NCBI GenBank assembly: GCA_947846985.1
Contig: CANTUZ010000001.1
Location: 147,466,447 to 147,530,446 of the forward strand
Reading direction: 5' to 3'
Length of the DNA: 64,000 bases
From: Fratercula arctica
Lineage: Eukaryota > Chordata > Aves > Charadriiformes > Alcidae
Shown: positions 37,911 to 53,084 of the stretch, piece after piece
How positions within the stretch are numbered: the first letter of the stretch is position 1
How the letters are laid out: every line of letters begins with the position of its first letter
Translations under genes and position numbers: made by a program
Notes under the pieces: model-generated
The model's database searches: none
What the model was told of the DNA's origin: nothing
Seen by the model: the letters and a program-made list of their open reading frames with translations, nothing else

Positions 37911-39449
37911 AGGAATGGCTAACAAGAGCTTTTGTTTTGTTTTGTTTTACGTAAAACCATAGCTCTGCTGGGATAATGCAATCACCCACAGAACGCAAAA
38001 CGTAAAGGCATTTGTAACACCAAATGGCATATAAATTAACAAAACAAGGTTCCTCACTCGAGGCAGTAATAGATGCACACGTCATGGTATAGTGCATTAA
38101 TACATCTTTTTGAAGTATTTTAGGGTACCTATCAGTAAAAAACCTTTGCAACAACATGCATACATGTCACAGTGAGTTTCTGGGAAGAACAACATGACAC
38201 TTGGACAAACTCCAGGCACAGATCCCTCAAATGGAGACACCAAGAGTTTTCTCGCTTAAACCTATGTTTTTGCACATTCATCTAGGTCAATGTTACCACC
38301 ATTAAGGATGCTGGGTTCAAGCACATCTTTGGTAAAATTTCCTTGACTTCAGTAAAATTCATCTGGAGATTAACTGTAACTCAATAGATCAGATTCTTCT
38401 GACAAGCTTCTCAACTGCTCATCATTTTTTTATTGGTGGATGATTACTCTTTACTTAGTGAGTAATCTAAGTATAGCTTCTTTTCAGAAATTAAGCTTTT
38501 ACAGGTTTAAAATAATCTCTACTGTATTATAGAGTCTTCAGATTCTTTGTCTAAGAATGCAGAGTGGGACAGAAATCAACACACAAACTTGTTAAATGTG
38601 ATTTGTCTCACCCTACCCAAACCAATTTAAAAAAGGGATCTTGTCTAAGCTCCCTCTAGAGTCAGTGCAGAGAACCATGCCTTCCATTCTTAAGACGGAT
38701 ATCTGAAATACAAGTGAAATCACCTGCTGGAAGTTCCAATCTCACTTCAGATTGTACGTAGGTAATCAAAAAAATAAATTTAATTCAACATCAAATTTAA
38801 GTGGATTAAATGAGATTAAATGGCTCCCACTTATGTGTGGGGAATACATGCATGCACACGTGTGTGTGCACAAGGCACAGAGCAACTCTGTAGCTTCTTT
38901 TGGCCCAAAACGTGACCAAATTTGGAAAATATGTACAAATATTTTAATAATTCAAAGCCTACAATTTCAATGATTCTTCATCCTAGAAAAATCAATCACA
39001 ATTCTTTCACAACTCATAGTATTCTCAGTCCAGAAACAGCAGTCTGTTCCCAGTTACATCAGGTAGATGATGACTAAAAAGCACAGAGAGATCTCTGTAT
39101 AGGTCTGTATCTGAGCTACAGACAATATGAATTTCAATAAAGACAGACACAGACAGACACACACACAAACCAAAACAGAAAAAAACACCTTTAGCATCCA
39201 TGGAGATCAGCCCTGATAAACAATACGCAGTGCACATTCTTACAGACCGAGTTTTTTTGCTTCCTCTTGCTGTTTATGGGATCAGTGTTCAGCTGCACAA
39301 ATCCAGACAGCAGGCAGAGTTTGTTGGAAAAGGCTTAGCAAGTGTGTAAAAGGAGACTATATCTAACCTTCCTATACAAGCCGTAAGTACTCCCTGCCAA
39401 CCCTCCCTCCCAATGGTGATGCTCACATCAGGAAGCCATCAATCCACAT

Positions 39450-39530
39450 TATCATACAATAGCTTGGGTTAAAAGGGACCTCTGAAGGCCTCTGGTCCAC
39501 ACCCCTCCTGCTTTTTAGCCCCCTCAAAGT
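39450..39530 (-). mobile_element. CR1 LINE 3' end fragment
   Basis: ATCATACAATAGCTTGGGTT, AAAAGGGACCTCTGAAGGCC and TCTGGTCCACACCCCTCCTG are the reverse complement of a CR1 3' terminus. The insertion is short and 5'-truncated. Confidence 0.82.
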
Positions 39531-42500
39531 GATTAAATTTCATCAACTCCTTTGGTTATCCAGCACCATAGTTGGCACTGCTACTACTATCCCCGAGTCT
39601 GTGGGCAGCGTTGCAAGGACTGATCACAGTAGGCACCCACATCAAAGGTTCATTCAGGTATTGGGCATAAAATTAGGTATATACTATTCTCTGAAGTTGT
39701 AAGAGGTATCCACTACATTATACTTTGTGAAAACCAGACATCTGTAAGTTATATCATCAGCACCCACACAAAGAGAGTCACCCCAAAACTGTTGCTTTTC
39801 AGAAAGGCAAAACTTTGGATTTATTTTAAACTGCATTCACCTAATTTTAGACTACGCATGCAATATCCTAATAAATTAAAGATGCACTCCCTTCTTGAAA
39901 TGCAGGCAGTTTCAAAGCAAAAGGTATTAAAAGGTGTTTCAAGTGTCAAAATTGACTTTGATTTCAGCTATTAATCTTACTGTTCTAAAAACCATATTTT
40001 TCTATTTTTAAAATGTGATTCCCACACCCTCCCCTACTGCTTGAAGTAAGATCACGAAAACATCAGAAAAAGCAACTGAAGAGGAAAGTTTTGAAACAGC
40101 CTATACAAAAAGTTCTAGCAAATCTTAAGAATCAAGTAAGTAAAAATAGTTTGGGTTTTCTACTAATTTCAGTCATCTAATTAATATCTTATTTTTTAAT
40201 AATTTTAGACAAAATGAAGGTATTCAAACAGGAGGGTTCTTTTTAACTTGGCACCATTAACGTGCTAGAAAGAGGATCATGCAGAAATGGCAAAATTTGA
40301 ACTGAGGGAAGAAAATAAAATGCTACCTCAGTCTTATCCTTCTATTTCCTCTCATGCACATAATCTCAAGAGGATGCTCCATATGCAACATGCTCTGCAA
40401 AGCAAGAAAAGGAAGCCCTTGCACTTGCAAACCTCCATTAAAACAAACCCATAGAAAATTACTAACTGCATGAATATAAACCATGCTATAAAACAAAGGA
40501 AAACAGTGGCCTGTTTTGATTTCAGGGTGATATTAAGAGGCAATTTGAAAAAAAAAAAAAAAAAAAAAGAAAAAAACAAACAGCACCCCCAACAACCTTT
40601 TATTCAAACTAGATCTCCGTTATCTAGAGGCATTGAAGCATTAACAGATTTAGAGTCATATTTTTACAACCACTTTGCACAGAAGAAAATCATTTTACTG
40701 AGCTGTTTGGTGTCTAAAGTAGTATGTTCTATCTCTAACACACAGACTTTTCTCTAACATTATTTTCTATTTACTGGTATCCTCTTGGAAGGTGTTCCAA
40801 GTCTGAATATTAAGCATGTGTAATATCCAGATGCAAAAACAAGCACTGTTGACTTGCTCTGCTACTTAAGAGCATTTCCAAACTAAATAAGGCACTAAAT
40901 CAGAAGACTGCAGCTGTACCAAAGTGGGAGGGGGGAGGAAGGTAATAAAAGGTGGGAAAAATTAGCAAGAGACAATCTTTGTAAGCACCTGTATGAGAAA
41001 ATACAGCATCTGGCTTACATCTTAGGTTTAAACACTGCAACACAAAACCCTGAAATAGTTCTTATGTCACTGGTTGTCTATACAAACATTGTTAACCAGC
41101 TTCTCTGTGACCTTTTCTGCAGTAGATGCAGACAAATGTTTGAGACGGTCTTTATAGATTCTTTCTAAAAATAAAAAATCCTGCTTATATAAAAGCAGCT
41201 TCATTGATCATTACTGAATTTACACGTACCAGAGCAAAGGTGGCAAGAGCGGATGCACACCAGGTGTGTAGAGCACTTGCTTGGAAGTCAGTGGGCAATA
41301 TTTACGCACTGCCATTGAATTAATGCTCCAGCCACTGCTGCAGCTCCATCTTTCTGATGGTTTTCAGATCACACTGAAGGTGGTGAAAGCTGAGGCTTTT
41401 GCATTCCTTTATCAGGGCACTCTGCACTTCGTAGGATCAGCATCACAAAAGAGGCAAGAAATTTCCCACAAATCATTTATTCTAATAGCATCTGAACACT
41501 GGGCAAGAGATTCTACATTTCTACTGCTTATTAGGAAAACAAAACAAAACTTTGCTTCCCCAGGTCAAGCCAGGGTATTTTTCTTATGTCCCTGTTGGTT
41601 CTCAAACAGAAGGATTCAGAAACTGCTGGGTGATATTCTTCAGCTTAGCAGACATCCTCAAAAATCTGTTATCCATAGATAGCCCAAGGACAGCAGGAAA
41701 CACAAAGCTATTATGATGACACTTAAAATACACCAATTGGAAATGTCTCTGTAAAATGGTATCCTTTACAACATATTGAGGCCTGTAGGGGGATAAATGC
41801 AACATTTTCACACATAGACTGGGAATCCCCATTGTTGTCCTTATTTGAAGTTATTTGCAGCACAATGGCTTAATCAGAAAAGTAGTGTTACAAAACCAGT
41901 TATGTTATTTTAAGTAAATTACTCCCACTTAAATCTATACATTTCCTGAAACATTCTCTTGTCTCAAGTTTTGAGTCACTGTATCATTACCAGGCACAGG
42001 CAGTAAAAGAGCATTCAAAAGCAAATGGTGAAATGATGACAGAAATCATCATAGACAACCCTATGCAAAGTTATAGAATAGCTTCCCGTAGCGGGATAGC
42101 ACATGTTTGAGATTTCTATAGAAAGTTTAAAGTGGAAGCCACTGATGGGAAATACTGCATTTTTTTAATTATTATTCATCAAATACTCTCCTTACTTCCT
42201 ACTTTGAATTCAAAATTGAATTCAAAAAGTTCAATTACTTTATAAACACCTCAAAAGAAAAAGTTTACTTCAAGAAGGGCAAGTACTGCTTTGAACTGGT
42301 CTACCTCATCACAGATGATAATTTCTGTGAGCAGAATTTCTTGTTGATGCTCTTTGGGAAGCTGTAATAGTTGTTTCACATACCATAGCCGCTGCAGCAC
42401 AGCCTTTCTTTCAAGGCACGGCAGGCATTTGGCCACTATACAGCTTATGCAAATGGCACCATGATATAATAGGCTATAAGTTCTGGAAAAAGAGGTAATA

Positions 42501-43919
42501 GGATGATACATAAAGACTTCATATCCCTGCTTGTTGCAGCAAGAGGAAGAAATTTCAAAAAGATACATGTTCTTTGAGATAATATAGTAGTATAAAGATA
42601 TAAAGAAAGTGTGTGTGTCACCCTTTATTTACAACAATAGAAACCTGCCCTGGTGATAAGGGTTAACCTTTTCTCCTGATGTCACCAGAATGAAATACCT
42701 TTCTATCCCTCCTCTGGCTGCATCCTGGAGGAACAAGGGCTCTGCCTCTTGTTGAAATCACGGACCCAGCACACTTTGCCTGGTACTCCAGGCTCTGGCA
42801 GGCAGAAGCTTGTTTGCCAACACATCCAAAGTTGGACAAAGTTGCAAGTTAAAAAGACCAAATGAATTATGCACCTCAATTTATCTTCTCTTTGGGATCC
42901 TGTTACTGTGCAAGTTTGCAACGATTCAGAAATGGGACTTTCAAAATTAGGCGTGTTGTATTTGTTCGCCCAAAAGCACAACACACAAAAACCAAAGAGT
43001 TACTGTAGAGAACTCTCTCCACATTGCTATTACCTAACTATTAATCTTTCCTTGTAAATTTTGTACATTCCAGCCAGCCGAGCTAACCACACTTTCTAGC
43101 TAGGAGAAGCAGATTGAACTGATTACAGCATGGTTTCTCTGATGCTGTGTCTTCTGGCATGCTTGCCATCCCTCTCTTGACACTGCCTGGAAAGTCCCAT
43201 CTCCTTCTTGAAGCTACCTGTTTTGCATTTACAATATTCTCCACTCCTAAACATAATCTTGGGAAAAATTAATAGTTCTCACACCAGATGGAGACGGGGA
43301 TATTCCTCAAGAAGCAGCTTCCCTGAATTTACAACAAGGATTTTTCCTGAGTTAGTTTTTCTTGTCACGATTCTCTTTAACAATCTCTTTCATTTAATGG
43401 CATGCATTCAGGCGGAATTATACATTTAATCTATTTGCATTCACACAGGTCACCTGAAAGACAGGTGACTTACTAAAAACCTATTATAGGCACATAACTC
43501 CTTTCTTCACATTACACTTCTGTTGACAACCAAAATTAAAAATCAACACACACACAGAATGTGGAATGCATTTCACTAGTTCTAGCAATCTGAAATCTGA
43601 CATTTAGTCTAACTTAGTCATCAAACCTTTATCTATATAATCAAGGCACAGTTAAGTACCTCCAAAAAAGCAGTTCACTCCACCTATTTTAGATATCTGT
43701 AATGTTTTGTGGCCGTGGCTGCCTTCCTCTCCACTGACTACCCATGAACTCCGGATGATTAGATCCAACTAGACAATTTGAACACCTACAGTGAGGTAAA
43801 ATGAAATCTATGCCAAATGATTAGTTTTACTATATGAAGAATGACAACCTGAAAACATAGACCATTTCTCTCATTTCATACTCTTCATTCTGGTCCACTA
43901 AGCAAATTATACTTCTGCC

Positions 43920-43952
<33 letters not shown>

Positions 43953-43977
43953 CCACACACCCACCCACCCACACACC
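43920..43977. repeat. Compound (AT)n(CA)n microsatellite
   Basis: An AT tract to about 43943 is followed by an AC/CCCAC tract. It is probably length-polymorphic. Confidence 0.95.
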
Positions 43978-44639
43978 TGTGTAGGCACAGTGCAACTGCA
44001 GACATCTCTAAAACATTCTAATGGCTCCAGAGCGTAGATAATTTTTTCCAACTATTTGAAAACAAAAATAAAAATTCACCAGACACTGGAAAGATAGCAG
44101 ATATAACCAGAAATCTGCATATCTGGGTTGCTCTTCAAGCCCTGGTGGTGCTTACTGACAAGTATGTGCACAGTTGGGAGGAAAAGGGAGGCGTAATTTC
44201 TCTTACCCATTAGTACCAATTACACTGTGTGTGCACCACATGCTACCATGTGCAGTCCCCAGAGGGAGACCAGACAGCAGTCCCCTTTTCTATCAGATTC
44301 ACATTTGATCATGGTAACATCTACATTCAAGAGAACCACACTTTATCTCTGCAATTTACATCCAAGAGTGAAACCACACAATCCCCGATGATGAATTATC
44401 ACGTTCAAAGTTTATACCAAGACCTCTGCACTGACTCCTCATAAACCTGCGGATCTCTCACCAAACCTGCCTGATCATTTGTTTCCAGTTACTTAAGATA
44501 CTAGTTTCCTTCCTTGACCATTACATCTCCTAACTATAAAACTGCTGATCACCAGGGAAAGATTCTAAGTACAGAGAATCCTCTTTACTTATTAATATAC
44601 AGCACTCACTTGCCAAAGTTAAGACTACTCAGAATACTT

Positions 44640-45520
44640 GGTATTAGGGCTGCAGGCAGGTGAGTCCGTCCTGGCCTAGGTCGCAGAAAACTACTGGATA
44701 TAACATGAGAAATTACTAGACATGACAACAGAGTGAGAAGTTGACAATAGTTATAGGTACCATTGTGAGGAATGGCCAGATTTCACACACCGTTAAGAGG
44801 GACTTGAGTCAGAGATGACGAAACTTCACAGTTAAAGGAAGGGAAGTGCTGGAGTCCCATTGGGGATTATTGCAAGGCCAACAGTGCCCAGATAACTGTG
44901 TCAGAAATACCAAATAAGGCCAGGATTACTGAGTACCAGCATCAGAAACACCAAATTTGGGTATGGATGTAGAAAAGCTGGGACCGGTGAGGAAAAAAAA
45001 AAAGTAACTAGGGGTAGGTTGTTTATTCTGGAGAAGACTGGACAGAGAAGGCAGGCACTAAGGCAGCAAAAAGAAAAGTCACCAGAATTGAAAAGGTATA
45101 GTGCAAATTATGGGACAACAGTTGTATGGGGGTGCCCATCGGGAGCCCTGCACTTGATCACCAGACCTGGACCAGTACAACAAAATAACCTGTTGTTCTG
45201 ACCCTACCACAAGATTCAGACCTGCTTGTTCAACCTGGAGAACCAGGGCAGGGGCTGATCTCCCTGGCTTACACCCAGACAGATGGATCGAGGATCCCAC
45301 TACTGCCACATCAGTGTCTGTTACAGACTTGATGACATCAGTAATTACACACAATTTCATAACATTCATCTCATTGAAATGAAATGCCGTATTAATTTCT
45401 TTGCCTGAACCTCCCAGAGCAATACCTTCACATAAGCAGACACTCAAAACATAGTTAATGGAGAGAAAGAAAATTAGTTTTCCAAGCCTATTGACCTGGA
45501 ATATTGGGAAGACCAATAGA
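44640..45520. other. Unclassified segment, possibly an old interspersed repeat
   Basis: The base composition is more balanced than in its flanks. The motifs GTCAGAAATACCAAATAAGG (44901) and ATCAGAAACACCAAATTTGG (44940) look like a diverged internal repeat. A 145-codon minus-strand open frame overlaps the right part without a recognisable domain. I cannot name the family. Confidence 0.3.
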
Positions 45521-48500
45521 GTGTTTAATACTGGGAGATGTTCATACTAGAGGGATAATGGCCATGTAAATATATAGGAACATAGGTATATAACTTCACA
45601 GAAAACATTTATTTGCCAGCCTTCCAGAAGAAAAGATATATAGCCTTTGTGAAGGTATGACAGACTTTCTGGAAGTCTACACCCTAACACAGAAATAAAT
45701 TAAAACATAGGCTGATCCTCTAAATGTCCATACTCTGGTCTCTACATTAATCTCCCAAACAGCGCCTGACAACCTATCAAATCTCTCAGTTCAGTGTTTT
45801 GTAGCTGCAGACTAGGGTTTAGATATTTTAAATACTGTTATTAAAAAAACTAGCTACATGAACTAGAGGTTTAAAACCTAAGAAGACAAGTGGGGCTTTC
45901 CATCTTCTACACTAATTCTATCTTTAAACAGTATTTGAAAATAATATTTCAACACTGACATAGGGAGATGAGTAATAACATTCGCCAATATATTAAGCCA
46001 TCTGGATGCGCTTACATCACATTCCTTTTGAAGTATCAAAACACCACTGATACGTGGTATAAGAAGAAATTTCCTGCCCTCTGATATTTGTAGAATTGAT
46101 TCCACATAGGGTTTCTCCACCCCTATTTCTCGTAAATGATGCATCCTCTGGCCCTACAGCACGTGTGCCCACATCCTTAGCAACATTCAGTCAAACCCAG
46201 CTCCGTATTCTATGCACTAATGTTCTCCAAGACAAACCACCTTAAAAGCACAACAGACAAAATCTCAAAAATGCATACCACAAAACAAAAGCAAAAGAGT
46301 ACTCTAGTGAAATAAGAGCAAAATCAAGGCAAAACAAGATAACAGCAAAGTTCTCAACAAGAATGCTAAGTACTAGAAAAATAGATAGAAAACTACTGAA
46401 CCATATGTACTGTAAAATTCAAATGAAAACGTATTTCAATAAAAGCTTTGCATTAAGACAGCAGGATGTATGTTCTGGTCAAATACATATCTATTGACCA
46501 AAATGCTCTAAATTGTGCAATTCACATGGCATATTAAAAGCACTAAAGAAGATATCTAAGCATAATGTTTCATAGGAAGCAATGTAAGTTGTATTATCAG
46601 CATTAAAAACTTTTTGCAATGTTTTGTTGAATTATTCTTATTTTAATCTGTGATCCTTTTTAAAGCACTTCAAGTTTGATCATGTGCTAAGATATCTCTC
46701 CAGAAATTCTGCCAAGCCCCTGTAGAGCTCCATGCCCAAATTTTCTGAAGCTTGATATCTGACTTCTTTATTTTATTTTAAAACACCTTAGTTGTTTTTA
46801 GGAACTGTCAGTAGCGATTACCTCTAGTTATTTTTTGACTGACTTCCTGGCATGCATAACAGCTTTTATCACTGCATGCGAATTAGGACACAAGTTTTCA
46901 TCTCTTATGCTCTTTCTTGACACCCTTTGCCTTAAAGCAGATAAAAGCCATCAAGCCATGTTCATCTTAATTTTTCACACTCTGCTTTTATTTCTGACTT
47001 TTCCTATACTGGCCAAGTTGACAAGACATATTGTCTTTATTACAGTCATCACTATGCCATTGCATTTGCTTTCAAATCCAAAATTAAAACTAAACTATAA
47101 CTCCTTTGGTCATAATGTAAATCCAAAAGACAAATCATGACTTAACATAGAATCAATATAGTCCCTCATGAACTTCCCAGGAATCTGGGATTCCCTCACT
47201 TCTGATCTAAGCAATAAGCTTCATTACATTTAACAAATAACAAACAACTCTCTTCCAAGAAAACTGTAGAGAAAGTTTCAGAGCTCAGCAGAGAGTGTAC
47301 AACTCTGTACAGTACTAACACATTCCAAACACCTGCTAACAAACATTTCACACTCACAGGATTTGTGCAATTGAGACAAAGCCAGGGAGAATCTGACAGA
47401 CAAAAGACATTTAGAGTTACATCACTCAAGCCATGCACCAATTCAAGAATTCAATTTTGACACTACCTGCACCAAATCTAACTGATGTCTGCAAATCTCC
47501 AGCTTTTTACTTAAAAATTTAATTTAGGTGAAAGTGATGTAAAAATTTCATATAATCCACTCCTACCTGTTGCTCCTGAATACAGTCTTACAAAAGTTCC
47601 ATTTAGACCACAATTAAGCTTGATCACTTTCAGTTTTCACTCTATAAATGCATTTTACTTCTCTCTAAAGACACCGATTTAAATTACACCTGAAAACACT
47701 CTGTGCATCTATACAATTTATAAATCAGCAATAATAGGCAATTTAAGTATCATATAGGAATTTCAGCACACAAGTGAAGCTTTCCTCCGTTTACAACTCA
47801 AAAAAGTAATGAATACTATGGATTTCCTCTGTTTTCTTAATGGCATTTGGGCTTATCTGACTTAATTTGCTAACTGCTGTCAATACATTAACTTCATCCC
47901 AAGGAAATCAGACCCCTTCATACTTAACTGCATCCAAATTTCTAACATTTGTATATAGGTTTTGCATGGAAAATGTGCTTTTGTGAACTATATGAAAGCT
48001 ACAAGATAGAAAACACATGAAGGTCTGGCATTGCATATCAGTCTTAACTTTTAGCTCCCTGATATTTGTCAATCTGTATCAGAGTTAAACATAAAGTTCA
48101 ACATAAATACACTATGCAGTGTATGTAAGTGCAATAATTAATTTTCCTCTATCTTCAAAAAACATCAATTTTAATTCCTGAGTTCACTTGGATTCCATTG
48201 CTTCTCACACAGTCCACTGTAGTGTTTCTGTATCTAAAAATTCATGGACTCTACTACTAACAGCTATATCATACAAGTTTCAATTTCAGAATTATTGTCA
48301 ATAATGCATGAAGCAGAATATAGCTCGTACCTAACAGAGTTGGACTGACTTGCAAGCGAAGAGACACAGGTACTTTTTTGTATACTTAAAAGATTATTTC
48401 ATCTGACAAGAACTGTTAGAGGAACATCTGATGTATCAAAAATACACATTAAATTTCAAAAACTGAGGAATCTTAAGAAGTCTTACATCTAGTCAGCCAT

Positions 48501-49995
48501 ATTGAAGAACAGAAGTATTTTTTTCTCTTTTGCAATAAAGAATCTGAAATCTGATCAGTAACATGAATTCGTTCCTACAACGCCTTTAGGAAGAAATGTT
48601 GAGTTAATTACTCAATTAGAGCATATTTACTTTGTAATTATAATGTCATGTTCAGTCATATTTAATTGTTTTTTCCAAAATACCCAAAGGCAACCATCCA
48701 TATCATGGGCTGAAAACCTGAAAAATTTAAGACAAATAACAATACCATTTAGAGAGGCATATTTTAAACATATGGTAAAGCATCCTTTAAGGTTAGATGG
48801 ATCTTAGACAGTATTTTCCTTAAAATAATTAACTCTTAAGATTTATGTACAAGATGCAAAGAGAGTTCCCATGGGATTAGCCAGATTTTTTGGTCTCCTT
48901 TCTGGGTCTGGTTTGCAAACCATTAAGTCTCCAGTCATCCTTAAGAATTACTTTATTTTAATCTTCTGTCTTTTATCAAAGATGCAAATTTTCCCTCCCT
49001 CTTAACTGTGCTAAGTTTGTTGGTGCCCAGCTCAGAAGACTGATGAATCTTGTGGATTTCTTTTATTTCCTTACATGTGCCACATTAAATAACCTTTCTC
49101 CCCCTCTCCCCAGACAAGGCTTTAACTGGTACTCTGATAACTCCTCCCAGCTGTTGAAGGAGATTGTACTTGCTGGTGTCTCTTTATGGATTCTGAACAT
49201 TTTGCCTGCTGAGACAGCCACTGTGATTTAGAATTTAATAACTGGGATTAAAAAAAAAAGAAAAAGAAAGAAAAAACCACACACAGAGAAAAAAGGAAAA
49301 TTGCAGAAGTCCTCTACAAATACATTGTCTTAGCATTCCTATATAAGCTTCTAACATCCCATAGAACATCCATTAACAGTTTTCTAATTTTCTTTAGTCA
49401 GTAGGGAAAAAGGAATCTAGATCAAAGTTAGGGCTTGAATCCAAACAGGATCAGGGTCCTATAGTCATCAATCCCATGGTGATTTTATGTATGGGTATAC
49501 ATATGTCCCAACAGTAAGCAATTAGATTCAGCGAAATGTTTGTAAATTATAGGAGGATTCATCTATTGACTTGATATGTTAACATGTATTGGAACATTAA
49601 AGTGAACAAGTGATAGGTTTGTACCACCTCATCATTACATGTACAGGTTTCCATCTCTAGCCGCAATTCTGCATGAAAGCTGTTCTAGCACGGTGCAGGG
49701 AAACAACCCACTCAGTGTGTCTATCAGAGCAATTGAGACTCCAGGTTTGTCTCGCCTCACCGAGCAAACTAGTCTGAAGCTGGTGCAATGCATTGAGGCA
49801 AAAGTCCCTCAAGTTCTCCATCTCAAAGTTTCAACAAATGGCTACTATGTCTGATTAAACACAGAAACGCGGTTGCAGTTTAGCTATTGGCTGACATATG
49901 TATATTAGCTTTTCATCTTAAAATATACAGATTTAAATATACAGAGTAGATACTAGGGAAAACATGTTGGGTTTTTTGTTTGGTTGGTTTTTACC

Positions 49996-50176
49996 ATAAG
50001 GGTAGTTAAATGCTGCAACAGGCTGCCCAGTGAGTTTGTGGAAGTTCTGTCCTTGGAGACAGTCAAGATTTGACTGGTCGCAGACCTGCGCAACCTCATC
50101 TAATTAGACCTGTTTTGAGCAGGGTGTTGAACTACTTGGCCTCTGCAGGTCCCTTCCATCCTACATTATGATTTTA
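49996..50176 (+). mobile_element. CR1 LINE 3' end
   Basis: AAGGGTAGTTAAATGCTGCA, ACAGGCTGCCCAGTGAGTTT and GTGGAAGTTCTGTCCTTGGA come first. CTACTTGGCCTCTGCAGGTC and CCTTCCATCCTACATTATGA then give the CR1 3' end in sense, up to its terminal tail repeat. It is antisense to CACNA1C. Confidence 0.9.
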
Positions 50177-53084
50177 TTTAATCCCTGCTCCTTAGAAATG
50201 CAGTTCTTTGCTGTGAAATGCATACCAGTGAGAGCAGTATCTCACAGAAATATCCTTTCCGGGAAAGATGAATGTGGAGGTGACATACAGAGGAGACCAG
50301 CTTCAAAGCCATCATCACTGGATTCCCCTCAACCTAAGCTTCTCTTGAGGATGAACTGTGCTAATAATTTTTCAGCTGTATATCACAATAATTCAACCTT
50401 GATATCTGGACAACTGCTAATATGACAAATAAAGACAAAACGTGATTCCATCAAATTTTCTGTCACCTTCCACGATACATATTTTCATCTTTTCTCCCTT
50501 TTTTCCCCCACCCCCCATGGACTGTCAGATTCAACAATCCAAACCATACAATCTCTTACGTTATATTTAGGCTTCTGGGAAAAATTCAGCATGGCCTTTT
50601 CTTCTGAAAATCTCTGTACACAGTACAGATACACCTGTGACTCTTACAGTTGAAAGAGTCACCCTGAGCCTCTCAAGTTCTTGATGAAGTTTATAATGTT
50701 CTCATTATTTCCCATCCATAGAAACCAACAGAAACCATTTTAAGGACTCTTTCAAACAAAGATTTCTGTGTACTATTGACTACACTTGGATTTATTCCAC
50801 GACAACCTTGCAATAGCAACAGGTGCCCTTGTGATCATAGAGTTTCATCGCTGTATTTCAGAGCTCCCAACAGGGCCACTCCACCACCTAAAACTACAGC
50901 TGTCTGGCAGAAGCACCATAAGCCCATGACCATGCTCTCTGCACAGAAGACTGACTGTGACTTCCTCTGCCATAAGAAAAGAGACAGTATTTTATTTTCC
51001 TTCCCTATATAACTTAAATGCACAATGACGCTTTTATTCCAATAAAGTAAAAATTATCTAAAAATGGTAAATAATAAATTTTTTTAAAAGTTTCCATTGG
51101 TAAAATTACAAGAAAAAAATGCCAATTTTATGGTAAGTAATATATGAACTATATCAAAAGGAAAAGTATTCAGTGGCAACCAATATGTCTGAATGCTTAA
51201 TAATGTCTTCTTTTCTTAAAATTAATGATGCTGAAATCTGGTAATAAACATTTTAATTAATGTAGTTTCTCTCATATTCATCTCATCCCCACTACCTAAA
51301 TAAAAAACAGCACTTCAGACAAATGGTTGACTCAAAAAATATATTGGGTTTGTCTGCAGTCTTAAAAAAAAAAAAAAAAGATCGGCAATTGAACCATTTA
51401 ATAACATTATGTTTTGTAAAGCATATATCTGCCATTGGTAAAAGCTTTCTTCAGTGTTGATCTGATTTGTTGTTTTCAATAATTTAAGAGAGACTTTTAC
51501 TGCACATAGTCACATCTGTTATGTTGGTTGAGAGACAATAAATTTAGAGAACACATTCACTCAGAAGAGATCTTGTATTTGCGGTTCCTGAACTTCAGTG
51601 AGTCTGTTCCTTGAATTAATTCCTCAAAAGGGTTAAACAAGACAGTTCCTAACTAGTCAAATAGCCATGATGACAATTCGAACACACACACAAAAAGTAA
51701 ATTTAAAAGTGATTACCATTCAAATGAATCCTATTTTAAGCATGGATGTAGACCCATTTTCCACAAAATTCAGAGAAAGTAAGCCAAACCTAAGCATACA
51801 TGATAATATTGCTGGTATACAACATGTTCTCTAAACTGAAGTGTTTTGAGGAAACAAAACAAAAAGACGAGGACAAATAATTCAAAGTAAATATCTCAGC
51901 AGGGTAAGTTAATTCCATGTGGTAAGGGTACGTCACTTCTGCTGCAGTGAATTACACAAATGTAATCCCCAAAACATATTTGATTACAGAGCAGAGATGC
52001 AATAAAGAGCGGGTTCATAAGGGTGTCTTGGTTGCAGAGAGTACGCCAACTAGGTCTTCACAAGTAAGTGTTCATGATGGCAGAAACTCACAGACATCAA
52101 GAAGAGCCAGTCAGCAGGAACACTGATGATGACCTGACCAAATTGGTCTCTGGGACTGAAGGTAATTTCAAAGAAAATCTTTCAAAAGTATATACTTTAA
52201 ATTCCATGCCTTTAGCAGGATACTTAAATGCTCCTTTTAAGGACAGGAAATGTGAATACTTTTCTGAAGACTCTCCTGGCAACTTTCACAAGTAAATGCA
52301 GTGCACTGCATTATGCAGAATATTTAAGTACTGTTATTTAACATTATATTAAATATTTTTATATTACACTGCTATTTCATATTAATATTGAATTAAATAC
52401 TTAACAATGTTCCAAGTACTTTGAGATAGAAGATCATAATTTATAAAAACAAACGTTTATTGTTAAATCAGTGGAGGCCTGAATTTTAGTGCTGCATTTT
52501 AAAACAGTGATTCAGATTTTTTTCCCCAAAAATCCTGAAGATAAGCTGTTTCAAACTGCTTAGAGGTATTTTTTATGCCCCACAACTAACAACTATTCTG
52601 ACAAACCTTTACAGCAAAATGAGAGCACAAATACTCAAAAACAAAGACTCAGTTTGCTAATCTGATCACTTTGTCACCATGGAAAGAGTATGGTTTCTCC
52701 TACACGTAAAAGCCCTGTCCAAAAAAAAAATACAGGAAATAAAATTGGCATTCTGAAAATAGAGCAGAAAATTAAAGAAAATATCCAATAAGTTCTAGTC
52801 CTTATCTCCAATGGTTTTGTCTTGTAGCACAGCGTGAGTCAGATTTCAACCCTTCAACTGAAATCAGCTGTGAAGTGTACACAATCATCTCTGTAGTTAT
52901 ACCTGCAAAGTTAAGGGGAATATTTGTGGGTTTGACTCTCACTTCAGGTCAGAAAATGCATTAGGGACTATGCTTGTGACTTGACCCTCTCACTATCAAT
53001 AGGCTTCTGAGAAATAAAAGGAATACTAATTAGTTCCTAATTTAACAGATACAAAAGATACAAGGACTATGAAAAGAGCGTCTT
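50177..53084. other. CACNA1C intron 1, no gene
   Basis: AT-rich intron with a C-rich run near 50507 and an A17 run at 51364. No exon or recognisable element was seen. Confidence 0.65.

Larger units (their letters stand above)
35286..39449. other. CACNA1C intron 1, no gene
   Basis: The stretch contains an L2-like tail (36546-36630), a G-rich low-complexity patch (36911-37012) and a possible antisense CR1 relic (37798-37910). No exon was seen. Confidence 0.65.
39531..49985. other. CACNA1C intron 1, central part, no gene
   Basis: The stretch holds an A21 run (40548-40568), an AT/CA microsatellite (43920-43977) and a stretch of different texture at 44640-45520 that I cannot classify. A small inverted repeat (GTCACCT ... 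AGGTGAC) lies at 43449-43469, and an A/G-rich run at 49248-49275. No exon was seen. Confidence 0.62.

Noticed and set aside
45079..45516. 145-codon minus-strand open frame
   Set aside because: No domain or splice-bounded conservation recognised; it lies in a probable old repeat.
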